A stretch of DNA of 64,000 bases from Strigamia acuminata (taxonomy: Eukaryota; Arthropoda; Chilopoda; Geophilomorpha; Linotaeniidae): contig OX442322.1 of assembly GCA_949358305.1 (NCBI GenBank), forward strand, positions 6,200,001-6,264,000. Reading direction: 5' to 3'. The translations under genes were made by a program, and so were the position numbers. The notes beneath the pieces are model-generated. The model was given only the letters and a program-made list of their open reading frames with translations, had not been told where the DNA came from and ran no database searches. Shown one piece after another: positions 30,397-40,465 of the stretch (the stretch's first letter is position 1; each line of letters begins with the position of its first letter).

Positions 30397-31704
30397 AACA
30401 CAATATATTGAAAATATTTTATTTTTAAAATAAATATTCCCAATCATATTCACGAAGGATTGTTAGATTTTATTAATTAAAAACATTTTTTTTTGTGTGA
30501 ATAAAATTTAACAAATGTTTGAGTTATTTTTACACGGCCGATCGTATTTAAATTAATCTACGTGTAAACATTTACTTGAAACTGTGTTTCCCCCTTTGGG
30601 TTAATAGAAACTTCGAGATGAGTAATTACAAACCAATCAAATTACTCCTCGAAACTCCCCTTAACCCCTGGTTTGAGATTATCACTCACTTGTTCGCCAA
30701 GTTTTGTACTGGACTGAAATCAAGGATTATTCTCGACTTTTCGACACTTCAACGGATTTTCGCTGGAATTTAGTGAGTTAAAATCTAGATGATTTTGAAC
30801 ACTTATCGTTTATTTTACTGATTTTTTCATTTGACGAATATCAGTTCAAATTCAGAGATTATCGACACGACGCTGATTATCGAAACCATCTCGTGGACAA
30901 ATCGCGAGTAAGCCTTTCACGAACTCACTAAGTGAATTCCCGGTAAATATTTAAGCAATATTTTGTCAAAATTTATAATATTTTGACATTAATTGACAAC
31001 ATTTATTTTGGTTAAGCGTTCATTACGGCAGACTTAGAATTCGCACGCGCCGCACAACGTTTTTATCAGCCAACATCGCCGGAACCGAGCAGCCCTCGCA
31101 AATACGTGAAGCTAGACATTAAACTAGCCAAATATACCCTTTTAGGACTGCACCTAGTTAGTAAGTGTTTATTTTATGAAAGATAAAAAATATCGCTTAA
31201 ATTCCTTTGAAATTGGTGAGCATACATGTGTTAACAAGTCACGTGTATGATAATAACAAACGCCGCCAGATGTCGGTGATAGATTATTTACTCGGACGAA
31301 TTATAGAATTATTCGTACAGTTAAAATCATGAAAAGTGACTATTGTCAGGTACTAAAATACTTGCAAAAATATTTTTTAATATTTTGACAGGTTTTTTAG
31401 TTATTATGTCGTTTAGATGCAAAAATTAGGTTTATTTTATTTAATAAACACTAAATTTGAATATTTTGTCAACGATATTGTTTTTAACAGATAAGATGAA
31501 ATTATCTACCAAGTCAAGAATAATTATTAATTTTAATAATTATTCGACAAATGAAGGAAACACGCTAACAAAAGGAACTTAAGAATTAATTATGAAATTA
31601 ATCCAGTTGTTGGTCGACAATTAATTTAATTTGAAATTAAATTAATTACCGACGGTTTGATGCATGTTCTCAAATAAAATTTTTTTTTTTTTGAAGAAGA
31701 CGCA
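30397..31704 (+). other. Gypsy-B spacer between pol and the third ORF
   Basis: 1.3 kb of AT-rich sequence without a convincing coding frame. It contains short inverted repeats (for example AATTAATTTAATTTGAAATTAAATTAATT near 31620, given here as a description of about 29 bp of A/T palindrome) and a T-run at 31680. It may hold a splice acceptor or internal promoter for the third ORF. A pyrimidine tract precedes several AGs near the ORF start, but I cannot decide among them. Confidence 0.5.
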
Positions 31705-33345
31705 ATGAGTCGCCGAGGTCGTGCTAGCAAGCGACAATACGTGCATTGGGATCCAGAAGAGTCGGAAGAGACGGATTATCGCTCTGACCCCGAGCTCGTC
31801 GCCAACTGGGCCCGTGATAACCCGGATCTCGTACCGCCACGAATTAGGAGCGCCATGGGCGTTAGTCCGAACGACTCGCGTCCTTCCAGAGGCCGTCAAG
31901 CTAGTCAGCGCGTCGTAACCTATGATGCGCCTCACGAGACTCCGAATTGGGATTTTTCTGACGACTCGTCACAATACTCCCGTTCTGCTTCGAGGAGACG
32001 ACGCCAAGATGACTTCTCACAAGAAGAAGAATCGGTTGAAGAAGCTCCACCTCAGACCTCCAGCAGGCAGTTTGCCCGACCACGAAATCCTCGCGATACC
32101 GCTAGTCGAGGCAAAACTGGCAAGCCCAAAGGACCCACCAAGTCCACGCTGGCATCTTCATCCGAAGCGTTGACTCGTCCAACCTCGCAGGCTCGCTCGA
32201 TATCCGAGCTAAATTTGCCAAGCTACCGTAAGCAGCGAAGAGAACATGTATTCCGCGATATGGAAGCTGCCGCCTTGGGGACAAACATCATGCCAAAGTC
32301 CAAGCTTATGTTCTGCCCATTGTGCGCAGGATGCGGGTGGCTATCCTCCCTTTTATCCGGCATTCACGCCGTAGTCTGCGTGAACTGTCACGGTGGTAAG
32401 CGCGTTGCCATATCCAGCATGTGGAATGAAGAAATTCTTCCTTTTATCGTCAAGGGGCTAAGTACGCCGACAGCACGCAATTGGGCGATGTGTCGCGAAT
32501 GTGGCCTCATCCACCAGGGCCCGGAGCAGGCTATTTACGTAGACCCGGCGCAAATGTCCAGCACCTCGACTCCACGAGGAGGATTCACGGAGCCACAACG
32601 CGAGCCGGAAACTCCCACCCCTGCGATTGATGGAACTCCAGTTGTCTCGGCGGAAAACCTTCCAACATCAATTACCGCGTCTGATTCCCCGCCGGTTGCA
32701 TCCGATTCTGGTCTGCAAACCGCCGCTTCTCCAGAGGGAACATCGACTAACAACATGATTGTAGCGACTATTCCGCTCCCCGAAGTGAACAACGCTGCTG
32801 AACCGGTTATTTTACTGGTCCACCCATATATGCCAAGACCGAACATGTCGCTCACGGAGCAAACTAAGGCGGAAGTGGAGCATTATTTCCCAATTTTATT
32901 GGAAGCAGCTAAGCGTATTAGCGTGTCGATTTCAAACGACCGAATTCCAGATTTAAGCGTGCCGCTGGCCGTGATCCAATGGATTTTTCATCCATCCCGA
33001 CCGGAATCCTTTCAAACTCGCTCTTTTATTTGGTGTAAGATTTTGCAACAGGTCTCAGCAGCAGCACACCCTTTGATTCGTGAGGGATGGCACTCTGGCT
33101 TACCCGACCACCACTTGGTTTTCTCCGAGCCAACCAGCGCTAACACCATTCCGTTAGGAGGGCCTGATCCCCTGGAAGTATTCACCGAGGAACAACACAG
33201 AATGCTCCTGAATCCACTGGCCCATGACGTTGAGCCAGATGTAGTACCGGAATTGGTAGCTATTCAACTTAATTCTCCACCCGCAGCCGTCTCGGAAGTT
33301 GTTACATCCATGGAGGGATTTATTGAGGATGAAGAGTTGGACTAG
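31705..33345 (+). CDS. Gypsy-B third ORF, unrecognised protein with paired-cysteine motifs
   Basis: Intact 546-codon ATG frame located where envelope genes sit in errantiviruses. I see neither a signal peptide nor transmembrane segments, so it does not look like an envelope. The N-terminal 180 residues are basic and serine-rich (MSRRGRASKRQYVHWDPEE). Residues about 200-270 have three cysteine pairs: CPLCAGCGW, VVCVNCHGGKR and MCRECGLIHQG. They could bind zinc. The middle is proline/threonine-rich. The last 170 residues look folded (AVIQWIFHPSRPESFQTRSF). No family is recognised. The intact frame in a young element suggests it is functional; nucleic-acid binding is only inferred. Confidence 0.75.
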   Translation: MSRRGRASKRQYVHWDPEESEETDYRSDPELVANWARDNPDLVPPRIRSAMGVSPNDSRPSRGRQASQRVVTYDAPHETPNWDFSDDSSQYSRSASRRRRQDDFSQEEESVEEAPPQTSSRQFARPRNPRDTASRGKTGKPKGPTKSTLASSSEALTRPTSQARSISELNLPSYRKQRREHVFRDMEAAALGTNIMPKSKLMFCPLCAGCGWLSSLLSGIHAVVCVNCHGGKRVAISSMWNEEILPFIVKGLSTPTARNWAMCRECGLIHQGPEQAIYVDPAQMSSTSTPRGGFTEPQREPETPTPAIDGTPVVSAENLPTSITASDSPPVASDSGLQTAASPEGTSTNNMIVATIPLPEVNNAAEPVILLVHPYMPRPNMSLTEQTKAEVEHYFPILLEAAKRISVSISNDRIPDLSVPLAVIQWIFHPSRPESFQTRSFIWCKILQQVSAAAHPLIREGWHSGLPDHHLVFSEPTSANTIPLGGPDPLEVFTEEQHRMLLNPLAHDVEPDVVPELVAIQLNSPPAAVSEVVTSMEGFIEDEELD

Positions 33346-34004
33346 AAAAGCGTCAACGATGTTGGGATCCGTTACTTTCCCGATATCTTCCCCTTTTAGG
33401 CAAGACCAGAAGTAACGAGTCCATTTTCTCCATCTCCATTTTTTGACCCGAGATGAAACAAGATTTAGTCAGGTTCAGGTGTATTTTATGCCGTTTTTTG
33501 TGAATAATTCAAAAGATCTTTAATATTTAAACTAACAATTCTGTTAAAATTTGATTACGAGTCAATGTGAGTTTGTTTATATGAATACTAATTTTAATAC
33601 TTGAATTTTAAACGTGTAAAGTGTTATTTTGCAAATCATTATATTTCCAGTGAGAAGTTAAGTTTTGTGAAAATAATTGTTAAATTTTATTAATCATTTG
33701 TTTGGTACAAGAGTTTGATGTTAGTTTAAGTTATCGCCTTTTCTTGATGCAGTTGTAAGTCCACCTGTAAAGAGAGATTGGAATTATTATTAATAATTGA
33801 GAGTTTTATAATCCTAATAAATATTTTTTGAAGCATTTGATTAAGAAATACACTTTATTTATACTATTAAGATATAAAATAAAGGTTTTTACTTACCAAG
33901 GATTACAGCTCCAGTTCCATAGATGACAGTGTGGTCTTGATCCTCAAGATATTCGGAATAAATAGTATGTTAATACAGGTATTAACATATATTTAAGGGG
34001 GACT
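33346..34004 (+). other. Gypsy-B 3' untranslated region and polypurine tract
   Basis: AT-rich non-coding sequence ending in the purine run AAGGGGGACT (33995-34004) directly before the 3' LTR. Confidence 0.75.
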
Positions 34005-35593
34005 TGTGACGGTTACACTGTCATACACTTTGTTAGTATAGGACGATTACTTCACCAATAGATGGCGCTGATACGTTTTAGCGGTAATTTCAAATTTCGA
34101 CAATTTTTGAGTGAATAAAATATAAATTACTATTTATATTTTATTCCACTGCAACTTTAGACACTTTTAAATACTTTTGGATGTTTAAATACTAGTTGAT
34201 TTATTTGTCACATAATTCTATTGAATTATGTGCAAACTCTACACCTGGTGAAGTCACCCCCCATCACCCACTGTGAGTTGGACTCCTTTTGGATTATAGT
34301 CAAAGGGACTTAATCCAAAATGTGTCCTGCGTATCCAGTTCCTGTAGTGGACCTAGTAGAAGACTATGTCCTGAGTATCCACTTCCTATGATCTGGGATT
34401 GGATGGATTTGGCTGCCCAGTGATCCCATTGGATCACTGAACAGCTATTCTCCTCACCGAGTATATATCCCCCTGCAAAACGGATATAGCTCGCTCTTGT
34501 TCTGTTTTGTTTGATACTGATATTACTTGAGCACATACTATACTTCTCTGCGTTCCGACAATCCGTTGTAGAAATACTTTGTATTTAGTGTAAGTATCTA
34601 GAGTGGGTAGAAGACTCACAGACACACTTCCCGCCTCTTCATGCCAACATTCCGTTGTAGAAATGTAGTAACTAGAGTGGAGAGATTCACAGACACATTT
34701 AAGTGTAGTATCTAGAGTGGGGTACAACCCACAGACACACTCCCTCCAGCTTCATGCCAACATTCCGTTGTAGAATGTAGAATCTAGAGTGGAGTAAAAT
34801 TCACAGACGCATTGGTAATGTAGAATCTAGAGTGGAGTATTTATATTTCACAGACGCATTATCAGAGTAATCGACGCGGAGTAATTTCCCGGTTACTCTC
34901 CCGCCAGCCAGAACCGAGTGGAGTAATTTCCCGGCGATGGATAACCTTTCCTGCGAAATACTTCGATTCATTTCGTTGTTGGTTTGATGGAACATTTAAG
35001 TCTGACTTAAATGTTGATTGCACTCGGGGCAAAAATAGCTCGGCGCTATTTTAATTATTTCTTTATTTTTATAGTTATTTATCCAGTTTCGCGAACACAA
35101 TATCATGTTTAATTCAATGGAATTTACATGAATATTTATTCCAATTGTTTCATCATTCTTATGATCGCGCTGTATAATTATTAACAATATAATAATTATA
35201 CGTGTGATGATTGTGCCAAAGTCAACCGCACCTCTCGGATATAACACACCCAAGCCTAACCATTACACACCATTTTAGAACCAATCCAGGACCATTTGGA
35301 AGCCCGAACCATACTCAGACGACATCTTTTACGTCACCGTAATAAGAAAGTTACATATTCTTATTACACGACTGAAAACCGCAAGTGATATTATTTCAGG
35401 GCTTTTGCCAACCCATTGTATATTTAACATAAGTTATTTAGCCATTTGTAGGCATAGGTTTTATATAAGTCTTCCATTCGTAATAAATTGTCACATGATT
35501 TGAGAAATCACAAGCCTCCGTACTTTTACACTTTCACACGAGTTCTCGCTCTAATTGTTAAGCAATTTGTATCTCGCCAAGTCAATCGTCACA
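34005..35593 (+). repeat. Gypsy-B 3' LTR
   Basis: 1589 bp, same length as the 5' LTR and apparently identical except at 34930. Followed by the second GTAT copy at 35594-35597. Confidence 0.95.
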
Positions 35594-35597
35594 GTAT

Positions 35598-37700
35598 GAA
35601 GAAGAACGTGACACCGACCATGACATCCGAGAGATGGACGAATTGTCGATTTATCCGGAAACATCCGAACACGTTGATGCGTCAGCGGAACAATCGGCAC
35701 GACCATCGCCTCCGACAACTTCTCGTACATCCGCTCCGCCATCACCTCAGCGATCGGCAGCGCCTTCTCTTCCCCGTGAAACACCGGTACCGACGCCGAG
35801 ATTTATTACGACGCGTCGTCAGCAACGTGTTGGTGATCAGACTACGCAAGGGTTGCAAATTTTCGACCCCGATCCCAATTCGCCGGCGACTGCGCGCCAC
35901 ACCACTCATAAGTGGCGATTTGTCGGTGGAGATAGCGAGTGCCGTGAATGGGTACGCGAGGAACATCTAAGAAAGGATCAGAAGCCCGGAAAAATCTTAA
36001 TCGACGTTTATTATTTTCCAACTCCGAAGATCCGTCTAAAATCTTATCACGACATCGAGGAGTATTGCATGTTGAACAACATCGATTACGACCCCGGACT
36101 GTTTTTCTTCGGTAATCTCGAACATAAGTTACCAACTCTTCCGGGTGTTCGTCATGCGGCTCATCTATGCCGAACCGAGCCGGCTTCATTCGCCGAAATT
36201 CCCAAGTTCAACGACGCTCCGAAATGGCGTGAAGCGATTGGAGAGGAACTCGATATGTTCAAAGAACGACAAATCTATAAAGAAGTTCCCCGACCACCCG
36301 ACACCACTATTCTTGGCTGCAAGTGGATTTTTAAACTCAAAACCGATGCAGCCGGAACCGTCACCCGATACCGAGCACGCTTAGTAGCACAAGGTTTTTA
36401 TCAAACCCTCGGAGTCGATTTTGATGAGGTGTTTAGCCCAGTCGTGAACTTCATATTGATCCGTCTGTTTTTCTGTCTTCTCGTCGTATTACGTGGTTGG
36501 CAGGACGCCCACCTCGACGTGAAAGGTGCGTACCTGTACGGGGAGTTAAAGCATAAAGTATACATGAGAATCCCTGCAGGTGCCACATGCACCGATCCAA
36601 ACAACGTGTGGCTTCTTCTCAAATCGCTTTACGGCCTCCACCAATCCGGGAGACAATGGTTTGAGAAACTCGACGAGACACTTCGGGCCCTCGGATTTCG
36701 AAGACTGCCAGCATGTAATTGTGTTTACGTGTTCGGGAATACAGCTGTTATGCTGGTCTACGTGGACGACATCGTCGTGTTCTACGCGTCCGACAGCGTT
36801 TTCAATCAGCTAATCCGTCTCATCTCTTCGAAATTCGACACAGTCAACCTCGGTCCGATCACGAAGTTATTAGGCGTCGAATTTATCCGCGACGCCGGAC
36901 GCACGTTCATAACGCAACGTGCTTATATCGCCAAACTGGTTAAGAAATTCGGGGCGTCGACCAATAATCTCGTCAAGACACCAGTGACACCGGGAACGAC
37001 ACTCGTTAGAGGATTGACCGAAAACTTGGAAGATTTTCCATACCGATCTCTAATCGGTTCACTTCTGTTTTTGGCATCGAAAACTCGTCCCGACATACTC
37101 TATTCCGTCATCGCTTTGGCACAGTACAACACGTGCTATAATCGAACCCACATCCGCGCCCTGTTGCAGGTTCTGCAGTACGTGGCAAACACTGCAGAGC
37201 TTTGCATCGAATTATCCGGTTGCTCTTCTAGTCAACTATCTGCATTTACCGACGCGTCGTGGGCAAGCGATCCGGAGACATCTTTGAGCTTCGGGGGATA
37301 CATCGTATACGTTGGAAATGTACCTATTGGCTGGTCCTGTCGTAAACAGTCGACCATAGCGTGCTCAACCATGGAAGCCGAATTTATCGCCCTGGTTGAG
37401 TGCGTGAAGGAGATTTTCTGGCTCGACAGCGTGTACACCGAATTCCCGATTCTCAATCGTCTATCCCGACCTATCGTGTATTCCGACGCCCTGGCCTCGA
37501 TTCAATTCACATCCAATGATATCGAGAACGCGAAGACGAAGCATATTCGCGTGAAGTTTCACTGGCTCAGGGAGTGGTTTACTGCGGGAGTCTTCGATCT
37601 TCGAAAGGTAGCCGGCGAAGCTAATACCGCCGACATATTCACAAAGTGGCTATCTTCGGAACGTTTACGATCATTGATTTCGAAGATCTTCCGAGCATAA
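35598..37700 (+). CDS. gag-pol: Copia-A gag-pol, C-terminal part (MBD-like domain, RT, RNase H)
   Basis: In-frame continuation of 18692-21592 after the Gypsy-B target site. It begins with an acidic and proline/serine-rich linker. It then has an MBD-like domain at 35943-36113 (EWVREEHLRKDQKPG, then IDVYYF, then IRLKSYHDIEEYC, ending PGLFFFG). RVT_2 reverse transcriptase follows (CKWIFKLKTDAAG, ARLVAQGF, DVKGAYLYGEL, and YVDD at 36759-36770). Last is Copia RNase H (AFTDASWASDPETS, STMEAEFIAL, KHIRVKFHWLREW, TADIFTKWLSSERLR). All catalytic motifs are present and no stop occurs before 37698-37700. Together with the first part this gives about 1667 codons. Confidence 0.94.
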   Translation, partial: EEERDTDHDIREMDELSIYPETSEHVDASAEQSARPSPPTTSRTSAPPSPQRSAAPSLPRETPVPTPRFITTRRQQRVGDQTTQGLQIFDPDPNSPATARHTTHKWRFVGGDSECREWVREEHLRKDQKPGKILIDVYYFPTPKIRLKSYHDIEEYCMLNNIDYDPGLFFFGNLEHKLPTLPGVRHAAHLCRTEPASFAEIPKFNDAPKWREAIGEELDMFKERQIYKEVPRPPDTTILGCKWIFKLKTDAAGTVTRYRARLVAQGFYQTLGVDFDEVFSPVVNFILIRLFFCLLVVLRGWQDAHLDVKGAYLYGELKHKVYMRIPAGATCTDPNNVWLLLKSLYGLHQSGRQWFEKLDETLRALGFRRLPACNCVYVFGNTAVMLVYVDDIVVFYASDSVFNQLIRLISSKFDTVNLGPITKLLGVEFIRDAGRTFITQRAYIAKLVKKFGASTNNLVKTPVTPGTTLVRGLTENLEDFPYRSLIGSLLFLASKTRPDILYSVIALAQYNTCYNRTHIRALLQVLQYVANTAELCIELSGCSSSQLSAFTDASWASDPETSLSFGGYIVYVGNVPIGWSCRKQSTIACSTMEAEFIALVECVKEIFWLDSVYTEFPILNRLSRPIVYSDALASIQFTSNDIENAKTKHIRVKFHWLREWFTAGVFDLRKVAGEANTADIFTKWLSSERLRSLISKIFRA

Positions 37701-37907
37701 ACTTATCGTGACATTCCTAGTTTCTTTTCACCCGACTTCGAGGATCATCGGGTTTCTGTGGGAATACCGAGCTTAGTCAAGTGATTACCACGACAGTACC
37801 CGGTTCGATGATTCGACTTTATCATTTATTTCTCAACGATTATCAACTGTAATTCCAGTTTACGTTCATCTTGTCCCCTGATAAATATTTCCATCGAAGA
37901 GGGGATT
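37701..37907 (+). other. Copia-A 3' untranslated region and polypurine tract
   Basis: Short non-coding stretch ending in GAAGAGGGGATT (37896-37907) next to the 3' LTR. Confidence 0.8.
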
Positions 37908-38436
37908 TGTTGGTCAAAAGACCATTTTGTATTGATGAATATATTTGTTATTTCCTAGATTTCCCATTGTGTTTAGGTATACAGCGCATTTTTGTTATTA
38001 TTTAATTGATTTCGATGTTACTATTCGTTTTTGCGCTGTCCCGTATGTAATTCCATACTCCTGTATCCTTTAGACTATGATTTGTTCTTCAATTCAATGA
38101 TTTGTTCACACTTAATGTTAATTTCCGGCACCAGAGTGCCACTGTCACTGTATCCATAAATCCAAGATGGCGCGACCCTTTGATTCCAGCTCCTTGGATA
38201 TTTTCCACCTGTTTTGTAATGTATATTTTGATTTATAAAGTGTTATATATATTTTTGACATTGTGTTGGGTTTATTCATTGCTTTAGAGCAGCCCACAGT
38301 GCATATAAGCGACCTTACGTCGCGCACTTTGTTTGCAAGCGATACGGATCGTATCGCCGCCGTCCGCGCGTGTAGTGCGGCTCCAAACACGCTTCCAATC
38401 GGTGATAACCGATACTTTGCGCATTCTCTGTCTACA
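37908..38436 (+). repeat. Copia-A 3' LTR
   Basis: 529 bp, TGTTGGTCAAAAGACC to TCTACA. Followed by the second AAAAG (38437-38441), after which Gypsy-A gag resumes. Confidence 0.95.
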
Positions 38437-39005
38437 AAAAGGACTAGTAGTGCAAAAGCGCAACCCAGTCAATTATGATACCAAAACTGGAAACATTGAC
38501 GAATGGATTGTTGGTTATGAAGCGATTGTTGCTACGGATACGGAACGTGCCAAGCATCTGCCGATTGTAATGAAGGAAGATGCGCTCTCCTGGTACGTCA
38601 AGCAGCTACAAGCTAACCCTAGCTGGGCTTGGGACGAATGGAAAGCAGCATTGCAGAAAAAATTCCGCCGTAGGCCCGAGCACGTCCTCAATACCCTACA
38701 CGCCCTTAAGCATGAAGAAGGGACGGCTATTGACTTTATTAAAAAAGTTCTCCACTTGTGTTCATTTGCCAGACCAGCCCTCAGTGAAACCCAGAAAATC
38801 AACTATGTCTATCAAGCTATGAAGCAGCCGATAAAAGACAGGTTGATGACAGTTTTTCCCATGGCTATGGATGATTTGATGGAAAGAGTTCAGCTTTATG
38901 AAGCCCATGGAGTGAAGGAAGATCCGTCGACAGCTTTACTGACCCTCGTACAGAAACTTGTGGCTGACAAGGCGATCGTCGCACCGTCAACTTATTTGAC
39001 TGGAG
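38437..39005 (+). pseudogene. gag: Gypsy-A copy 2 gag, right part, truncated
   Basis: Continues gag from [20 protein letters not shown] to APSTYLTG, with a few substitutions against copy 1 (for example DALSWYVKQ for DALSWYIEQ). It ends at 39005 by fusion to inverted Copia sequence. The capsid half is kept; the C-terminal nucleocapsid half and all of pol are gone. Confidence 0.9.
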
Positions 39006-39871
39006 GCCCGCGGATCCAGCTTCTTGCGGCCCGGTGCAGTGTAATGCACCCAGCATTTGGACCCGAGTTTACGCAGATGTCATAATGATAGTGACCTCTG
39101 TCGCCACAGTATATACGGGACTTGATTGTTCAGCCGTGAATGAGGCCTTCTGTTCTTAATGTAAGAAAATGAGACCGCGAGTTCGGCCCAGAGCGCTTCC
39201 GGTAATTTGGTTTCGGATAGGACTGCACGGAAGTTGTCGGCCATTGTCTAATTTATGCGCTCAGCTGTGCCGTTCATCTGTGGCGATGATGGATTCGTTC
39301 GCTGTCCCTGAATGCCCTTGTCCTGAAGGTAGCGGAGGAACTCATTTGACATAAATTCGCCACCTCGATCCGTACGGATAGCCTTGACACGTGTGTCCTG
39401 TATTCGCTCAACCCGTGCAATAAAGTCTTTGAAAGACGCGAAAACTTGCGATTTTTGAGCTAATGGAATGATCCAGCAATAGCGGGTCGCGTCGTCTATG
39501 ATTGTGAGAACGAAACGTGCTCCTCCAAAAAATGTGGTAAGAACTGGTCCCCAAACGTCCATGTGGAGGAGGTCCAATGGCTTAAAAGTACTCGGGTTCG
39601 GATCCGGTTTATGCGATGCTCTCGTTGACTTTGCGATACGGCAACCATTACATGCAAGCTCTCGCTGTACCTCCGCCGGCTCCATCCCGTAGACTTGGTC
39701 ATCTGCTGCCAATAGTTTCATCAAATTGGTGTGTAAGTGTCCTAAACGGCTGTGCCAAAAGCCAGTGGCATCCTTGACAGAAGCTGGATTGGCGATAATC
39801 TTTTTCTTGACTTGAGAATTGTCGCCAAGTGTAGGAAAGGAACTTGAGCCGGAATTTGTGCCGGGTATCAA
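39006..39871 (-). pseudogene. Copia-A3 integrase
   Basis: GAG-pre-integrase (FWHSRLGHLHTNLMK, then CNGCRIAKS) and integrase core (LLHMDVWGP, IRTDRGGEF, NGTAERIN), about 90 percent like Copia-A by eye. A TAG follows AERIN at 39247. Downstream the frame continues TMADNFRAVLSE but meets another stop (TGA) before HLRKLGSKCW. It ends at the 39006 breakpoint. Confidence 0.85.
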
Positions 39872-40465
39872 TTGCAGTGCATCTGCATAGGACGGGAAGA
39901 TAGGCGGTTCATTCTGGATGAGAGTAGGGAGAGGAGGAGGAATCGAATTGGTTGGGATAGGAGCTTGCTGGACAGGAATTGGCTTTGTGGGTTCAATAGC
40001 GAGCGTCTCTATCCGAAAATCTGTGATTTTTCTTTGTTTCTTTCCTTTTCCCTGCTTCTGCTGCGGGATATTTGGAAAATCCTGCTCAGTAGTGACGAAT
40101 GTCTGTGCAGGAGGTACAGCTTGATGCGTCGTTGCGGAAATTGTCGTCGCAAAAGTTGGAGTTGAACATTAGCCGTCCACGTAATACAATCCACCTCTTT
40201 CCTTGGCACGGATAAGAGGACTGCGAATGTCCGATTGATATACATGGATCTCGCTGTTAAGGATGTGAATATGATGGCGAGCCTTGTCTATTTTCGAGAC
40301 GGAAACTAAGTTCGCTTCAAAATTCGGCGCATATAAGACATTTGTCAGGTTCACGGTACAGCGGGTCTTATTGATGGCTAAAAGAAGTCGAACGGTTCCC
40401 TTTCCTGTTACTTGGGATTTCCCCTGCCCGAGTTCGATATCGAAGGGAATGCAATCGGAATGCAA
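39872..40465 (-). pseudogene. Copia-A3 protease C-terminal part and proline-rich spacer
   Basis: Encodes IPFDIELGQGKSQVTGKGTV, then VLYAPNFEANL and LIRAKERGGLYYVDG, matching the Copia-A region after its protease active site. The active-site part itself is lost: the LTR is joined straight to this point. A TAA follows YYVDG at about 40169. The spacer to 39872 matches Copia-A poorly and is frame-disrupted. Confidence 0.8.

Larger units (their letters stand above)
21593..35593 (+). mobile_element. Gypsy-B, young Ty3/Gypsy element with a third ORF
   Basis: A 14.0-kb element nested in Copia-A pol and flanked by a 4-bp duplication, GTAT (21589-21592 and 35594-35597). LTRs are 1589 bp each and I see one difference between them (22518 T, 34930 C). 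Internal order: tRNA-Gln primer site, leader, gag, -1 slippery site, pol, 1.3-kb spacer, third ORF, 3' untranslated region, polypurine tract and 3' LTR. Gag and the third ORF are intact. Pol has one in-frame TAA in its integrase part. Confidence 0.95.
17253..38436 (+). mobile_element. Copia-A, near-complete Ty1/Copia element hosting Gypsy-B
   Basis: Two 529-bp LTRs (17253-17781 and 37908-38436) in which I see two differences (17278/37933 and 17714/38369). The flanking duplication is AAAAG (17248-17252 and 38437-38441). Internal order: iMet primer site, leader, a single gag-pol frame of about 1667 codons split by Gypsy-B, polypurine tract and 3' LTR. If Gypsy-B is ignored no stop interrupts the frame, so this copy was probably active shortly before Gypsy-B landed in it. 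Confidence 0.95.

Noticed and set aside
31705-33345. Envelope gene making Gypsy-B an errantivirus
   Set aside because: No signal peptide, transmembrane segment or furin-type site; the cysteine pairs look like metal-binding sites.
38333-39085. 250-codon gag variant beginning in the Copia-A LTR
   Set aside because: A chance fusion of LTR sequence with Gypsy-A gag at the front and of inverted Copia sequence at the end.
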